The translations under genes were made by a program, and so were the position numbers. DNA of 64,000 nt. Source: CAYPAV01 sp964408805. GTDB taxonomy: Bacteria; Pseudomonadota; Alphaproteobacteria; UBA8366. The notes under the pieces were generated by a model, which searched no databases, had not been told where the DNA came from, and worked only from the letters and a program-made list of their open reading frames with translations. Where the stretch lies: contig CAYPAV010000007.1 of NCBI GenBank assembly GCA_964408805.1, positions 62,001 through 126,000 of the forward strand, read 5' to 3'. Numbering within the stretch: the stretch's first letter is position 1; the number at the start of each line of letters is the position of its first letter. This document shows, piece by piece, positions 51,332 to 59,259 of this stretch.

Positions 51332-52546
51332 ATGGACCAAAAACGCCGTCGAAGCGCTCTTATCTTGTTCCAGTGCCTGATGCTGACGATCATGGGCGCC
51401 GGAAGCGCGATGGCCGCCGCCACGGTGACCAAGGCGCGCATCGGCATGCACGCCGAGAAGACGCGGTTCGTGCTGGAGTTGACGCGGGCGGTTCCCTATC
51501 GGGTATTTCTGTTGGCGAAGCCCTATCGGGTCGTCATCGACCTGCCGGCGGTGGAATGGCGCGCCGCATCGCCGCGGCGACAAACCAATTCGAAGTTGAT
51601 CGCGAAATATCGTTTCGGACTCTTCCGGCCGGAGAACAGCCGCGTCGTCATCGATCTAACCGGCCCCGCGACGGTGACGCGTCACGCCATTCTCAATCCG
51701 ACCAATGGCGGTGGCTATCGCTTCTTCATCGATCTGAAACCGACGCCGGGCGAACCCGGAAGAGTGGGTGTCGTGGCGACGCGGAATTGGGTGGCCGCGA
51801 AACCGGCCCCTCGGTCCGCCCGGCCGGTCGAAAAGCATGCCAATGGCGGTGGGCGGCGTATCGTCATGCTGGACCCGGGTCACGGCGGCGTCGACCCGGG
51901 CGCCATTGGTGCCCGAGGCACCTTCGAGAGCCGGATCACCTTGAATGTCGCCAAGGCCGTGAAAAGGAAACTCGAGGCGACCGGCCGCTATCGCGTTCTT
52001 CTGACGCGATATCGGGATATCTATATTCCGCTCAGGGACCGGTTCGATCGGGCCGAGGCGAGCAACGCCCAGATTTTCATCTCGCTCCATGCGGACACCA
52101 TCAAGAATCGGAAGATAAGGGGGGCCTCCGTCTACACCCTCTCCGAAAATGCCTCCGACGCCGAGGCGGGGGCGCTCGCCGCCAAGGAAAACCGCTCCGA
52201 TATCATCGCCGGCGTCGACCTGACGGCCCAGTCCGACACGGTCGCCTCGGTGCTTATTTCGCTGCGCCAACGCGACACGATGCAGGAATCGGCGCATTTC
52301 GCGCGATTTCTCGTCAAGAGTCTCGGCAAGGCGATCGGGCTTCTTCGCAACACGCATCGTTTCGCCGGGTTCGCGGTCCTGAAATCGCCGGACGTTCCGT
52401 CGGTCTTGGTCGAACTCGGCTATCTTTCCAATCGCCGGGACGAAAAGATGTTGCGATCCGCCGATTTCCGGCAGCGGGTCGGGCGGGCGGTTCTCGAAGC
52501 GGCGGATCGGTATTTCGCGCGCAAGGAACGCTTGAACCGATCATAA
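51332..52546 (+). CDS. amiC: N-acetylmuramoyl-L-alanine amidase with AMIN domain
   Basis: A 404-residue periplasmic zinc amidase that cuts the bond between MurNAc and the peptide stem, splitting septal peptidoglycan. The signal peptide is ALILFQCLMLTIMGAGSAMA. The AMIN domain (residues about 35-135) targets the septum: RFVLELTRAVPYRVFLLAKPYRVVIDLP. The Amidase_3 domain has the zinc ligands in MLDPGHGGVDPGAIG, a Glu in FESRITLNVA, the His of ISLHAD and the catalytic Glu in SVLVELGYLSNRRDE. No ribosome-binding site is visible before the ATG, and a TATATT lies 6 bp upstream, so the mRNA may be leaderless. It precedes mrcA by 69 bp. Confidence 0.93.
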   Translation: MDQKRRRSALILFQCLMLTIMGAGSAMAAATVTKARIGMHAEKTRFVLELTRAVPYRVFLLAKPYRVVIDLPAVEWRAASPRRQTNSKLIAKYRFGLFRPENSRVVIDLTGPATVTRHAILNPTNGGGYRFFIDLKPTPGEPGRVGVVATRNWVAAKPAPRSARPVEKHANGGGRRIVMLDPGHGGVDPGAIGARGTFESRITLNVAKAVKRKLEATGRYRVLLTRYRDIYIPLRDRFDRAEASNAQIFISLHADTIKNRKIRGASVYTLSENASDAEAGALAAKENRSDIIAGVDLTAQSDTVASVLISLRQRDTMQESAHFARFLVKSLGKAIGLLRNTHRFAGFAVLKSPDVPSVLVELGYLSNRRDEKMLRSADFRQRVGRAVLEAADRYFARKERLNRS

Positions 52547-52615
52547 ACTCGCCACATTCTTCTCGATAATTCGCTTGAGGATTCGAGCGGTCGAATATCG
52601 GCATGACGGATTTAT

Positions 52616-55081
52616 ATGAAGCGATTGATTAAAATAACATCCTATCATGTTCTAACCTTGCTCTTTTTTACCGTTGTGGGCGTAACGGGCGCGGCGGTGG
52701 CGCTCTGGCATTACGAGCGCGATCTCCCAGCATTCGAGATCCTCGCCAACTACGAACCGCCAACGGTGACGCGGATTCATGCCGGCGATGGCCGGCTGAT
52801 CGCGGAATACGCCAAGGAGCGGCGGGTCTTCGTGCCGATCGAGGCCATGCCAAAACGCTTGATCCAAGCCTTCGTGGCGGCCGAGGACCAGAATTTCTAT
52901 TCCCATCCCGGCGTCGATTTCATCGCGCTGGCGCGAGCGGTCGTCACCAATCTGAAGAATGTGGGAAGCAACCGACGCCCCGTCGGTGCCTCGACCATTA
53001 CCCAACAGGTGGCGAAGAACTTTCTGTTAACCAACGAGGTGTCGATCGACCGCAAGATCAAGGAAGCGATCCTGGCCTTCCGAATCGAGCGCGCCTTCGA
53101 CAAGAACGAAATTCTGGAGCTTTACCTGAATGAGATTTACCTGGGGTATGGCTCCTATGGCTGTGCCGCGGCTGCGTTGAACTATTTCGACAAGTCGCTG
53201 GACGAATTGACAGTCGCGGAGGCGGCTTATCTCGCAGCGCTGCCCAAGGCGCCGAACAACTATCATCCGATACGCAAGCGCCGCGCCGCGATCGGTCGGC
53301 GGAACTGGGTCATCGGACGCATGTACGAGGAAAGCTATATCGACATCCAGACGGCCCGCTCCGCCCGGCGGGAATTCCTGACCGTGAAGCCGCGGACGGC
53401 GACCCAGTTCGTCGCGGCCGACTATTTCGTCGAGCAGGTTCGCCGCGAATTAGAGGCACGCTACGACGAGAAAGGTGTCAACGAGGGCGGACTTTCCGTT
53501 CGGACGACCCTCGACACAAGGGTGCAGCTGATCGCCGAGAATGCGTTGCGAGAAGGTCTCATGGCCTATGATCGGCGCTATGGGTGGCGCGGTCCGCTTG
53601 CCGAAATTTCGATCGAGGACAATTGGCTCGGGCGGCTGAATTCGGTTTCACGCCCGATGGGGCAACGGAACTGGCGGATGGCGGTGGTTCTCTATACCGG
53701 TGAAAATTCAGTCGAGGTCGGCATGACCGATGGGACCCGGGGCGATATTCCGCTCGCCGAGTTGCGATGGGCCCGCGAATTCGCCGATTGGGGCCGTCGC
53801 GGCGCGCCGGTCAAACGGGCGGATCAGGTGTTGCGGCCGGGCCATGTCGTTATGGTCGAACGGGTCAAGCGCCCCAAAGCCGAAAAGGGCAAGCCGCCGC
53901 CCGATGATTATCCGTCGGATACCTATGCGCTTCGCCAATTCCCGAAGATCAACGGCGGCGTTGTCGCCATGGACCCCCATACCGGCCGCGTGTTTGCGAT
54001 GGTGGGCGGGTTCGATTATGCGATCAGCAACTTCAATCGGGTGGTACAGGCACGGCGCCAGCCGGGTTCCGCGTTCAAACCTTTCGTCTATCTGGCGGCG
54101 CTCGACAACGGCTATACGCCTTCGACGATGATACTCGACGCGCCCTTCGTGATCGATCAAGGGCCGGGGCTCGGGAAATGGAAGCCCGCCAACTATACGC
54201 GGAAATTTTACGGGCCGAGTCCGATGCGTCTCGGGATCGAAAAGTCGCGGAATTTGATGACGGTACGTCTTGCGCGCGCCATCGGCATGCCGAAGGTCGT
54301 GGAATACGCCCGCCGCCTTGGGATCGTCGATCGGATGCCGGAGCAGTTGTCGATGGCGCTGGGTTCGGGGGAGACGACCCTGATCCGGCTATCCACCGCC
54401 TATGCGACACTGGTCAACGGTGGCAAGAAAATCACGCCCACCGTGATCGATCGGGTTCAGAACCGCCACGGCAAGACGATCTTCCGCCATGATCGCCGCC
54501 TCTGCCGGCGCTGCAACACGTCGGGCTGGACGGGTCAGCAGCCACCTAAGATACCAGACGACCGAGCTCAGCTGGTCGATTCCGGCAGCGCCTATCAGAC
54601 CGTCTCGATGCTGGAAGGGGTCGTTCAGCGCGGCACCGGCCGGCGGATCAAGGCACTGGGCCGGCCGCTCGCGGGCAAGACCGGGACCACCAACGAAAGT
54701 CGCGATACCTGGTTCGTCGGCTTCTCTCCGGATTTGGTGGTCGGCGTCTTCGTCGGGTTCGACCAGCCGACACCGCTCGGTCGACGCGAGACAGGGTCCT
54801 CGGTCGCGGCACCCATCTTCAAGGCCTTCATGTCGAAGGCGCTCGCCGGCCAGCCGACGATTCCCTTCCGGGTGCCGCCGGGCGTGAGGCTCGTAAGGGT
54901 CAACCCCCGAAGCGGCCATCCCGCGAAACCGGGCGATCGCCGCGTCATTCTGGAAGCCTTCAAATCCGGCACTGAACCGGATCCGAACGCCATCCGAACC
55001 CTCATCGGCGGCAATACCGATACCGCTTCTCCAGTCACCGCGAGCGGGATCGTGCCCGTCTCGGCGGGCGAGCTCTACTGA
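52616..55081 (+). CDS. mrcA: Bifunctional penicillin-binding protein 1A
   Basis: An 821-residue class A penicillin-binding protein that polymerises and cross-links peptidoglycan. One N-terminal membrane anchor (YHVLTLLFFTVVGVTGAAVALW) precedes the GT51 transglycosylase with the catalytic Glu in AAEDQNFYSHPGVDF and the GASTITQQVAKN motif. An OB-like insert sits before the transpeptidase. Transpeptidase motifs are SxxK in PGSAFKPFVY, SxN in KSRNLMTVR and KTG in LAGKTGTTNESRDTWFVGF. Order and length are standard. It forms a cell-wall pair with amiC and is followed after 104 bp by prfB. Confidence 0.96.
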   Translation: MKRLIKITSYHVLTLLFFTVVGVTGAAVALWHYERDLPAFEILANYEPPTVTRIHAGDGRLIAEYAKERRVFVPIEAMPKRLIQAFVAAEDQNFYSHPGVDFIALARAVVTNLKNVGSNRRPVGASTITQQVAKNFLLTNEVSIDRKIKEAILAFRIERAFDKNEILELYLNEIYLGYGSYGCAAAALNYFDKSLDELTVAEAAYLAALPKAPNNYHPIRKRRAAIGRRNWVIGRMYEESYIDIQTARSARREFLTVKPRTATQFVAADYFVEQVRRELEARYDEKGVNEGGLSVRTTLDTRVQLIAENALREGLMAYDRRYGWRGPLAEISIEDNWLGRLNSVSRPMGQRNWRMAVVLYTGENSVEVGMTDGTRGDIPLAELRWAREFADWGRRGAPVKRADQVLRPGHVVMVERVKRPKAEKGKPPPDDYPSDTYALRQFPKINGGVVAMDPHTGRVFAMVGGFDYAISNFNRVVQARRQPGSAFKPFVYLAALDNGYTPSTMILDAPFVIDQGPGLGKWKPANYTRKFYGPSPMRLGIEKSRNLMTVRLARAIGMPKVVEYARRLGIVDRMPEQLSMALGSGETTLIRLSTAYATLVNGGKKITPTVIDRVQNRHGKTIFRHDRRLCRRCNTSGWTGQQPPKIPDDRAQLVDSGSAYQTVSMLEGVVQRGTGRRIKALGRPLAGKTGTTNESRDTWFVGFSPDLVVGVFVGFDQPTPLGRRETGSSVAAPIFKAFMSKALAGQPTIPFRVPPGVRLVRVNPRSGHPAKPGDRRVILEAFKSGTEPDPNAIRTLIGGNTDTASPVTASGIVPVSAGELY

Positions 55082-55185
55082 GACAATTGACGTTTGCGAA
55101 TTGAAACGCGCTTTTGGTTCCCGAAGGACTTGCGCCGGGGCGCCGGAATTCGTAAATCGGCGGCAATCGAATTTCGGAGGAAGCG

Positions 55186-56317
55186 ATGCGCGCGGAAACG
55201 CAGGCCTTGATCGATAATATCGAGCAGTCGCTGGGACTGCTGAGGAGGCACCTTTGACTACGATGCCGCTCGCCGCCGTCTCGACGAACTGAACGCGCTC
55301 GCGGAAGCCCCCGACCTTTGGGACGATTCGGAGAAGGCGCAGCGCATCATGCGCGAGCGCAACCGGCTCGATAAGCGCCTGACGACCTATGACGGCCTGA
55401 CCAACGAAGTGACCGAGCACGCCGAGCTGATCGAGCTGGCGGAGGCCGATGACGACGCCGAGGTCATCGCGGAGGCGGAAGCGGCCCTCAAGGCGCTCGC
55501 CAGAAGGGTCGGTAAACTCGAGCTCGAGAGTCTGCTTTCCGGCGAGGCCGACGGAAACGATTGCTATTTGGAGGTTCACGCGGGCGCTGGTGGCACCGAG
55601 TCCCAAGATTGGGCCGAGATGCTGTCGCGGATGTACCTTCGCTGGTCCGAGCAGCACGGCTACGCGGTCGAATGGCTCGAGGAATCCTCCGGCGAGGAAG
55701 CCGGTCTCAAATCCGCCACCATGCGGGTCAAGGGCGAGAATGCCTATGGCTGGCTGAAGACCGAGACCGGCGTCCATCGGTTGGTCAGGATTTCGCCGTT
55801 CGATGCCAATGCCCGACGGCATACCAGTTTTGCATCGATCGGAATCTATCCCGTCGTCGACGACGACATCGAGGTCGAGGTCAACCCAAAGGACCTTAGG
55901 GTCGACACCTACCGAGCCTCCGGGGCGGGCGGGCAGCACGTCAACAAGACCGACAGTGCGGTCCGCATCACCCACGAGCCGACCGGGATCGTGGTGCAAT
56001 GCCAGAACGACCGGTCGCAGCACAAGAACAGGGCGACCGCGATGAAATTGCTGCGGGCCCGGCTTTACGAGCTCGAGCTGAAACGCCGCGAGGACGCCGC
56101 CCAAGCCGAGCACGAAGCCAAGAGCGATATCGGCTGGGGCCACCAGATTCGCTCCTACGTGCTGCACCCCTATCGGATGGTGAAGGACCTTCGGACCAAT
56201 GTCGAAACCGGCAACGCGCAGGCCGTGCTGGACGGCGATCTGGACCCGTTCCTCGAGGCTTCGCTCGCCGATCGTCTCGGTGGCGGGAGCGACGAAGGAG
56301 ACGCGGAAGAAGCATAG
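55186..56317 (+). CDS. prfB: Peptide chain release factor 2, expressed by programmed +1 frameshift
   Basis: RF2 reads UGA and UAA stop codons. The gene is in two frames. The ATG at 55186 (GGAGG 5 bp upstream) opens 23 codons ending in CTT, then a TGA at 55255-55257. Shifting +1 at CTT continues GAC TAC GAT from 55256 to the stop at 56317, giving 376 residues, the normal RF2 length. RF2 hallmarks after the shift are the stop-recognition SPF in RISPFDANARRHTSFASI and the catalytic GGQ in ASGAGGQHVNKTDSAVR. The coding sequence is join(55186..55254, 55256..56317); it is not a pseudogene. It is downstream of mrcA. Confidence 0.96.
55243..55258 (+). promoter_or_regulatory. prfB: prfB programmed +1 frameshift site
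   Basis: AGGAGG (55243-55248) acts as an internal Shine-Dalgarno sequence, three bases before CTT-TGA-C (55252-55258). This matches the E. coli site (AGGGGG, 3 nt, CUU UGA C). When RF2 is scarce the ribosome pauses at UGA and slips to UUU GAC, so RF2 regulates its own synthesis. Confidence 0.95.
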
Positions 56318-56388
56318 AGCGGCTCTAAATCGGGCGACATTGGTGTCATCGGGTGCTAATTTCCACGCTCCCGATCAATCCAACACCG

Positions 56389-57045
56389 ATGGACGCCATG
56401 CCCGTATTTGATCTCGCCGTCACCGATGCCCTGCTTTCGACCACGCGCGCCGTGCGCAAGCGTTTGGATCTCGAACGCCCCGTGCCGGCGGAGGTGATCA
56501 ACGAATGTCTCGATCTCTCGCAGCAGGCGCCCACGGGCTCCAATCGCCAGGGCTGGGCTTGGGTCGTGGTCACCGACAAGGAGAAGCGCGCCGCGCTCGG
56601 TGATATGTATCACCGGGGCGCCATGGCCTATCTAAACCAGGCCAAGGAGGACGCGTCCAAGATGGACGACGGCGGACAGACCAGCCGAGTTATTGATTCC
56701 GCTCTTTACCTAGCCGACAAAATGCGAGACGTGCCGGTGCTGGTGATCGCTTGCATCAATGTCGGCGCGATGGCCGAACATCCGCCGCGGACGGCCTGGG
56801 CAGGGGTCATGGGCTCGATCATGCCGGCGGTGTGGAGCTTTCAGCTGGCGCTGCGCGCCCGCGGGCTGGGCTCCGTGCTGACGACGTTGCATCTGGCCCA
56901 CGAAAAGGAAGCGGCCGAGCTCTTGGGGATTCCCGACGAATTCATGCAGGTTGCCCTATTGCCGGTTGCCTATACGAAAGGCACCGATTTCAAAACGGCC
57001 AAACGCCCGCCGATCAGCGAGATCACCCATTGGGAACAGTGGTGA
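56389..57045 (+). CDS. Nitroreductase family protein
   Basis: A 218-residue FMN-dependent oxidoreductase. The N-terminal FMN-phosphate motif is STTRAVRKRLD, with LSQQAPTGSNRQGWAWVVV completing the pocket. Later segments are SIMPAVWSFQLALRARGLGSVLTTLHLAHEKEAAELLGIP and PVAYTKGTDFKTAKRPPISEI, both typical. Family members reduce nitro groups, quinones or enones with NAD(P)H; the physiological substrate is unknown. The start is uncertain: ATGs at 56389 and 56398 and a GTG at 56353 are all in frame and none has a clear ribosome-binding site. Confidence 0.9.
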   Translation: MDAMPVFDLAVTDALLSTTRAVRKRLDLERPVPAEVINECLDLSQQAPTGSNRQGWAWVVVTDKEKRAALGDMYHRGAMAYLNQAKEDASKMDDGGQTSRVIDSALYLADKMRDVPVLVIACINVGAMAEHPPRTAWAGVMGSIMPAVWSFQLALRARGLGSVLTTLHLAHEKEAAELLGIPDEFMQVALLPVAYTKGTDFKTAKRPPISEITHWEQW

Positions 57046-57063
57046 CCAATCCCGGGACGGGCT

Positions 57064-58326
57064 CTAAGCGGCGCTGTCCGTGGCAATCAGCTCCGAGCCG
57101 ACCGCGCCCTCGCTCTTCAGGGCGGCAATCGCGGCGTCGTTCAGGCCCAGCCAGTCGCTGATCACCTGTTCGGTGTGCTCGCCCAGCATCGGTGAGGATT
57201 TGACGCGCGTTGCCTTGCCGTCGACCCGAACCGGCCAACCCGGCATCTTGCACGGACGATGCACCGGATGGACCATGGTCTGCATGACCCCGCGCTCCTC
57301 GAACGTGACGTCGTTGGTCAACTCATTCGTATCCAGTACGGCGCCCGCCGGGATCTTCGCCTCGCCGATCAACCGCATCGCCTCGAATTTGGTTTGGCCG
57401 CGGGTCCAGGTGGCGATCACCTCATCCACTTCCGATGCCCGTTCCACCCGATCGGCCGGGGTCTGATAACGCGCGTCGCCGATCAGGTCTTCCCGCCCGA
57501 TCACCGTCAGCAACCGGTCCCAATGCTCCGGGTTTGCCCGGCTGGTCATGATGTAGACGTAATCGTTCGGCCCGCCGGGCGCGCAGGGATAGAGGCCCAT
57601 CGGTGCGTTGGTGACACCCGGCACCTTGCTGCCGCCCCTTTGGGCTGCCTCGCCGGTCCGGCTCTGTGTCGCGAAGTTGACGCGCATGTAATGCAGTATC
57701 GCGTCCTGCATGGCGACTTGAAGCCGGTGGCCCTCTCCGGTCTCCCGCCGCTTGTACAGCGCGCCCAGGATCGTAATCGCCATCAGCATGCCGGTGCCGG
57801 TGTCGCCTATGGTAACGCCGGGCCGGGTCGGCGGGCCTTCTATATCGCCGGTGACGCTGAAGCTGCCGCCACAAGCCTGCGCGATCATGTCGAAGGCGAG
57901 GTTCTTCTCGAACGGGCTGCCTTCGCCGAACCCTTTGACCTGAGCATAGATGATACCCGGGTTGATTTCCTTCACCACGTCGTAGGACAGGCCCAGCCGC
58001 TCAATCGCACCCGGCGCGAAGTTCTCCATCATCACGTCCGCCTCGGCAATCATGTCCTTTGCCAGAGCAAGGCCCTCGGGCGACTTCAGGTTGACCGCGA
58101 CCGACTTCTTGTTGGCGTTGAACATGTGAAAATAATACGGATCGTGGTCCGGCTTGCCGGGCCGTAGGCGGCGGCCGGGATCGCCCATCTTCGGATTTTC
58201 GATCTTCACGACATCGGCACCGAGCCAGGCCAGGGATTCCGTGCATGACGGACCGGCTTCGAATTGTGTGAAATCGATTACCTTGACGCCTTGCAGGAAG
58301 CTGAAGTCGGTAATGTTTTCGGACAT
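57064..58326 (-). CDS. CaiB/BaiF family CoA-transferase
   Basis: A 420-residue class III CoA-transferase. The N-terminal segment VKVIDFTQFEAGPSCTESLAWLGADVVKIENP is diagnostic, with FHMFNANKKSVAVNLKSPEG and VMMENFAPGAIERLGL following. The catalytic Asp that forms the acyl anhydride is Asp175 in VTIGDTGTGM. Such enzymes move CoA between organic acids (oxalate/formate, carnitine, succinate) or racemise alpha-methylacyl-CoA. The C-terminal PVHRPCKMPGWPVRVDGKATRVKSSPMLGEHTEQVI resembles formyl-CoA:oxalate-type members, though no decarboxylase gene is adjacent. Convergent with the nitroreductase gene. Confidence 0.93.
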   Translation of the reverse strand: MSENITDFSFLQGVKVIDFTQFEAGPSCTESLAWLGADVVKIENPKMGDPGRRLRPGKPDHDPYYFHMFNANKKSVAVNLKSPEGLALAKDMIAEADVMMENFAPGAIERLGLSYDVVKEINPGIIYAQVKGFGEGSPFEKNLAFDMIAQACGGSFSVTGDIEGPPTRPGVTIGDTGTGMLMAITILGALYKRRETGEGHRLQVAMQDAILHYMRVNFATQSRTGEAAQRGGSKVPGVTNAPMGLYPCAPGGPNDYVYIMTSRANPEHWDRLLTVIGREDLIGDARYQTPADRVERASEVDEVIATWTRGQTKFEAMRLIGEAKIPAGAVLDTNELTNDVTFEERGVMQTMVHPVHRPCKMPGWPVRVDGKATRVKSSPMLGEHTEQVISDWLGLNDAAIAALKSEGAVGSELIATDSAA

Positions 58327-58448
58327 GGGCGTGTTTCCTCCGAGCTGGCGTGACGGGACGGATCTTCAATGCCAAGACTTGCACAATCCACCGGCCAACG
58401 CCAATCGATCGTTGTCCGGTGTTCCCAATCTACGACCTTTCTTTGGGG

Positions 58449-59258
58449 CTAGCCGCCGGCTAACGGCACGTAATACGCGGCGTCGAAGCCCGCGGCCGTT
58501 CGGCTTTCGAGATTGAAGGGCGCTTTCACCTGGCCCTTGAAATGCCGGCGAACCAAGGTCTGAAACGTCTCGACGGGCGGCCGTCCTTCTTGCGCGCAAA
58601 GGAACTCGAACCAGTGGCGGCCGATGCCGACGTGGCGGATTTCCTCCTCCAGAACGACCCGGAGAACGGCCGCGCTCTCCGGGTCGTCCACGGCTTCGAG
58701 CTTCTCGATCATGGCGGGTGTTACGTCGAGGCCGCGTGCCTCCAGAACCATCGGCACGACCGCAAGGCGCGCCAACAGGTCGTTCGCCGTGTCCGTCGCC
58801 GCTTCCCAGAGGCCGTCATGCGCCGGAAGATCGCCGTAAGCCGCATCGAAATTCGAAAGCCGGTCGGTCAGCATCCGGAAATGCCGGGCCTCGTCGTCCG
58901 CCACCCCAACCCAATCGTCCGAGAACGCCCGCGGAAGATCGGCCGTGCCGGCGAAGCGGGTGATGATATCGGCGGCCAGGTCGATCGCATTGAGCTCGAT
59001 ATGGGCGAGCGCGTGCAGAAGGGCGATGCGGCCTTTCGTGCCCCGGTTGATACGGCGGCGGGGCATATCGCCGGGGCGGGTCAGCTTGGGAGATGCGGGC
59101 CTTGCGGGCCGGTCCGGTGGATCGCCGATCCCAACCGCTTGGATGTCGCCGCGCCGCCAAGCCGCCGCCATATTCCGCGCGGCCTCGGCTTTCTGGTGCG
59201 CCGCCGCCGTTCGGAGGATCCTCTCCGCGGCGTCGGTCAGAGTGGACGATTCGATCAA
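58449..59258 (-). CDS. DUF455 ferritin-like protein
   Basis: A 269-residue protein of the DUF455 family, which has a ferritin-like four-helix fold. Carboxylate/His pairs that could bind a di-metal centre are seen in LLHALAHIELNAIDLA, DDEARHFRML, LEARGLD and EEEIRHVGIG. The reaction is unknown; relatives are sometimes compared with tRNA-hydroxylating MiaE. Its ATG is 1 bp from the glnE stop, so the two are co-transcribed. It is common in Alphaproteobacteria. Confidence 0.9.
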   Translation of the reverse strand: MIESSTLTDAAERILRTAAAHQKAEAARNMAAAWRRGDIQAVGIGDPPDRPARPASPKLTRPGDMPRRRINRGTKGRIALLHALAHIELNAIDLAADIITRFAGTADLPRAFSDDWVGVADDEARHFRMLTDRLSNFDAAYGDLPAHDGLWEAATDTANDLLARLAVVPMVLEARGLDVTPAMIEKLEAVDDPESAAVLRVVLEEEIRHVGIGRHWFEFLCAQEGRPPVETFQTLVRRHFKGQVKAPFNLESRTAAGFDAAYYVPLAGG

Positions 59259-59259
59259 G

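Noticed and set aside
55186..55257. prfB as a pseudogene because of the in-frame TGA
   Set aside because: The stop sits in a perfect programmed frameshift context, and the rest of RF2 is intact.
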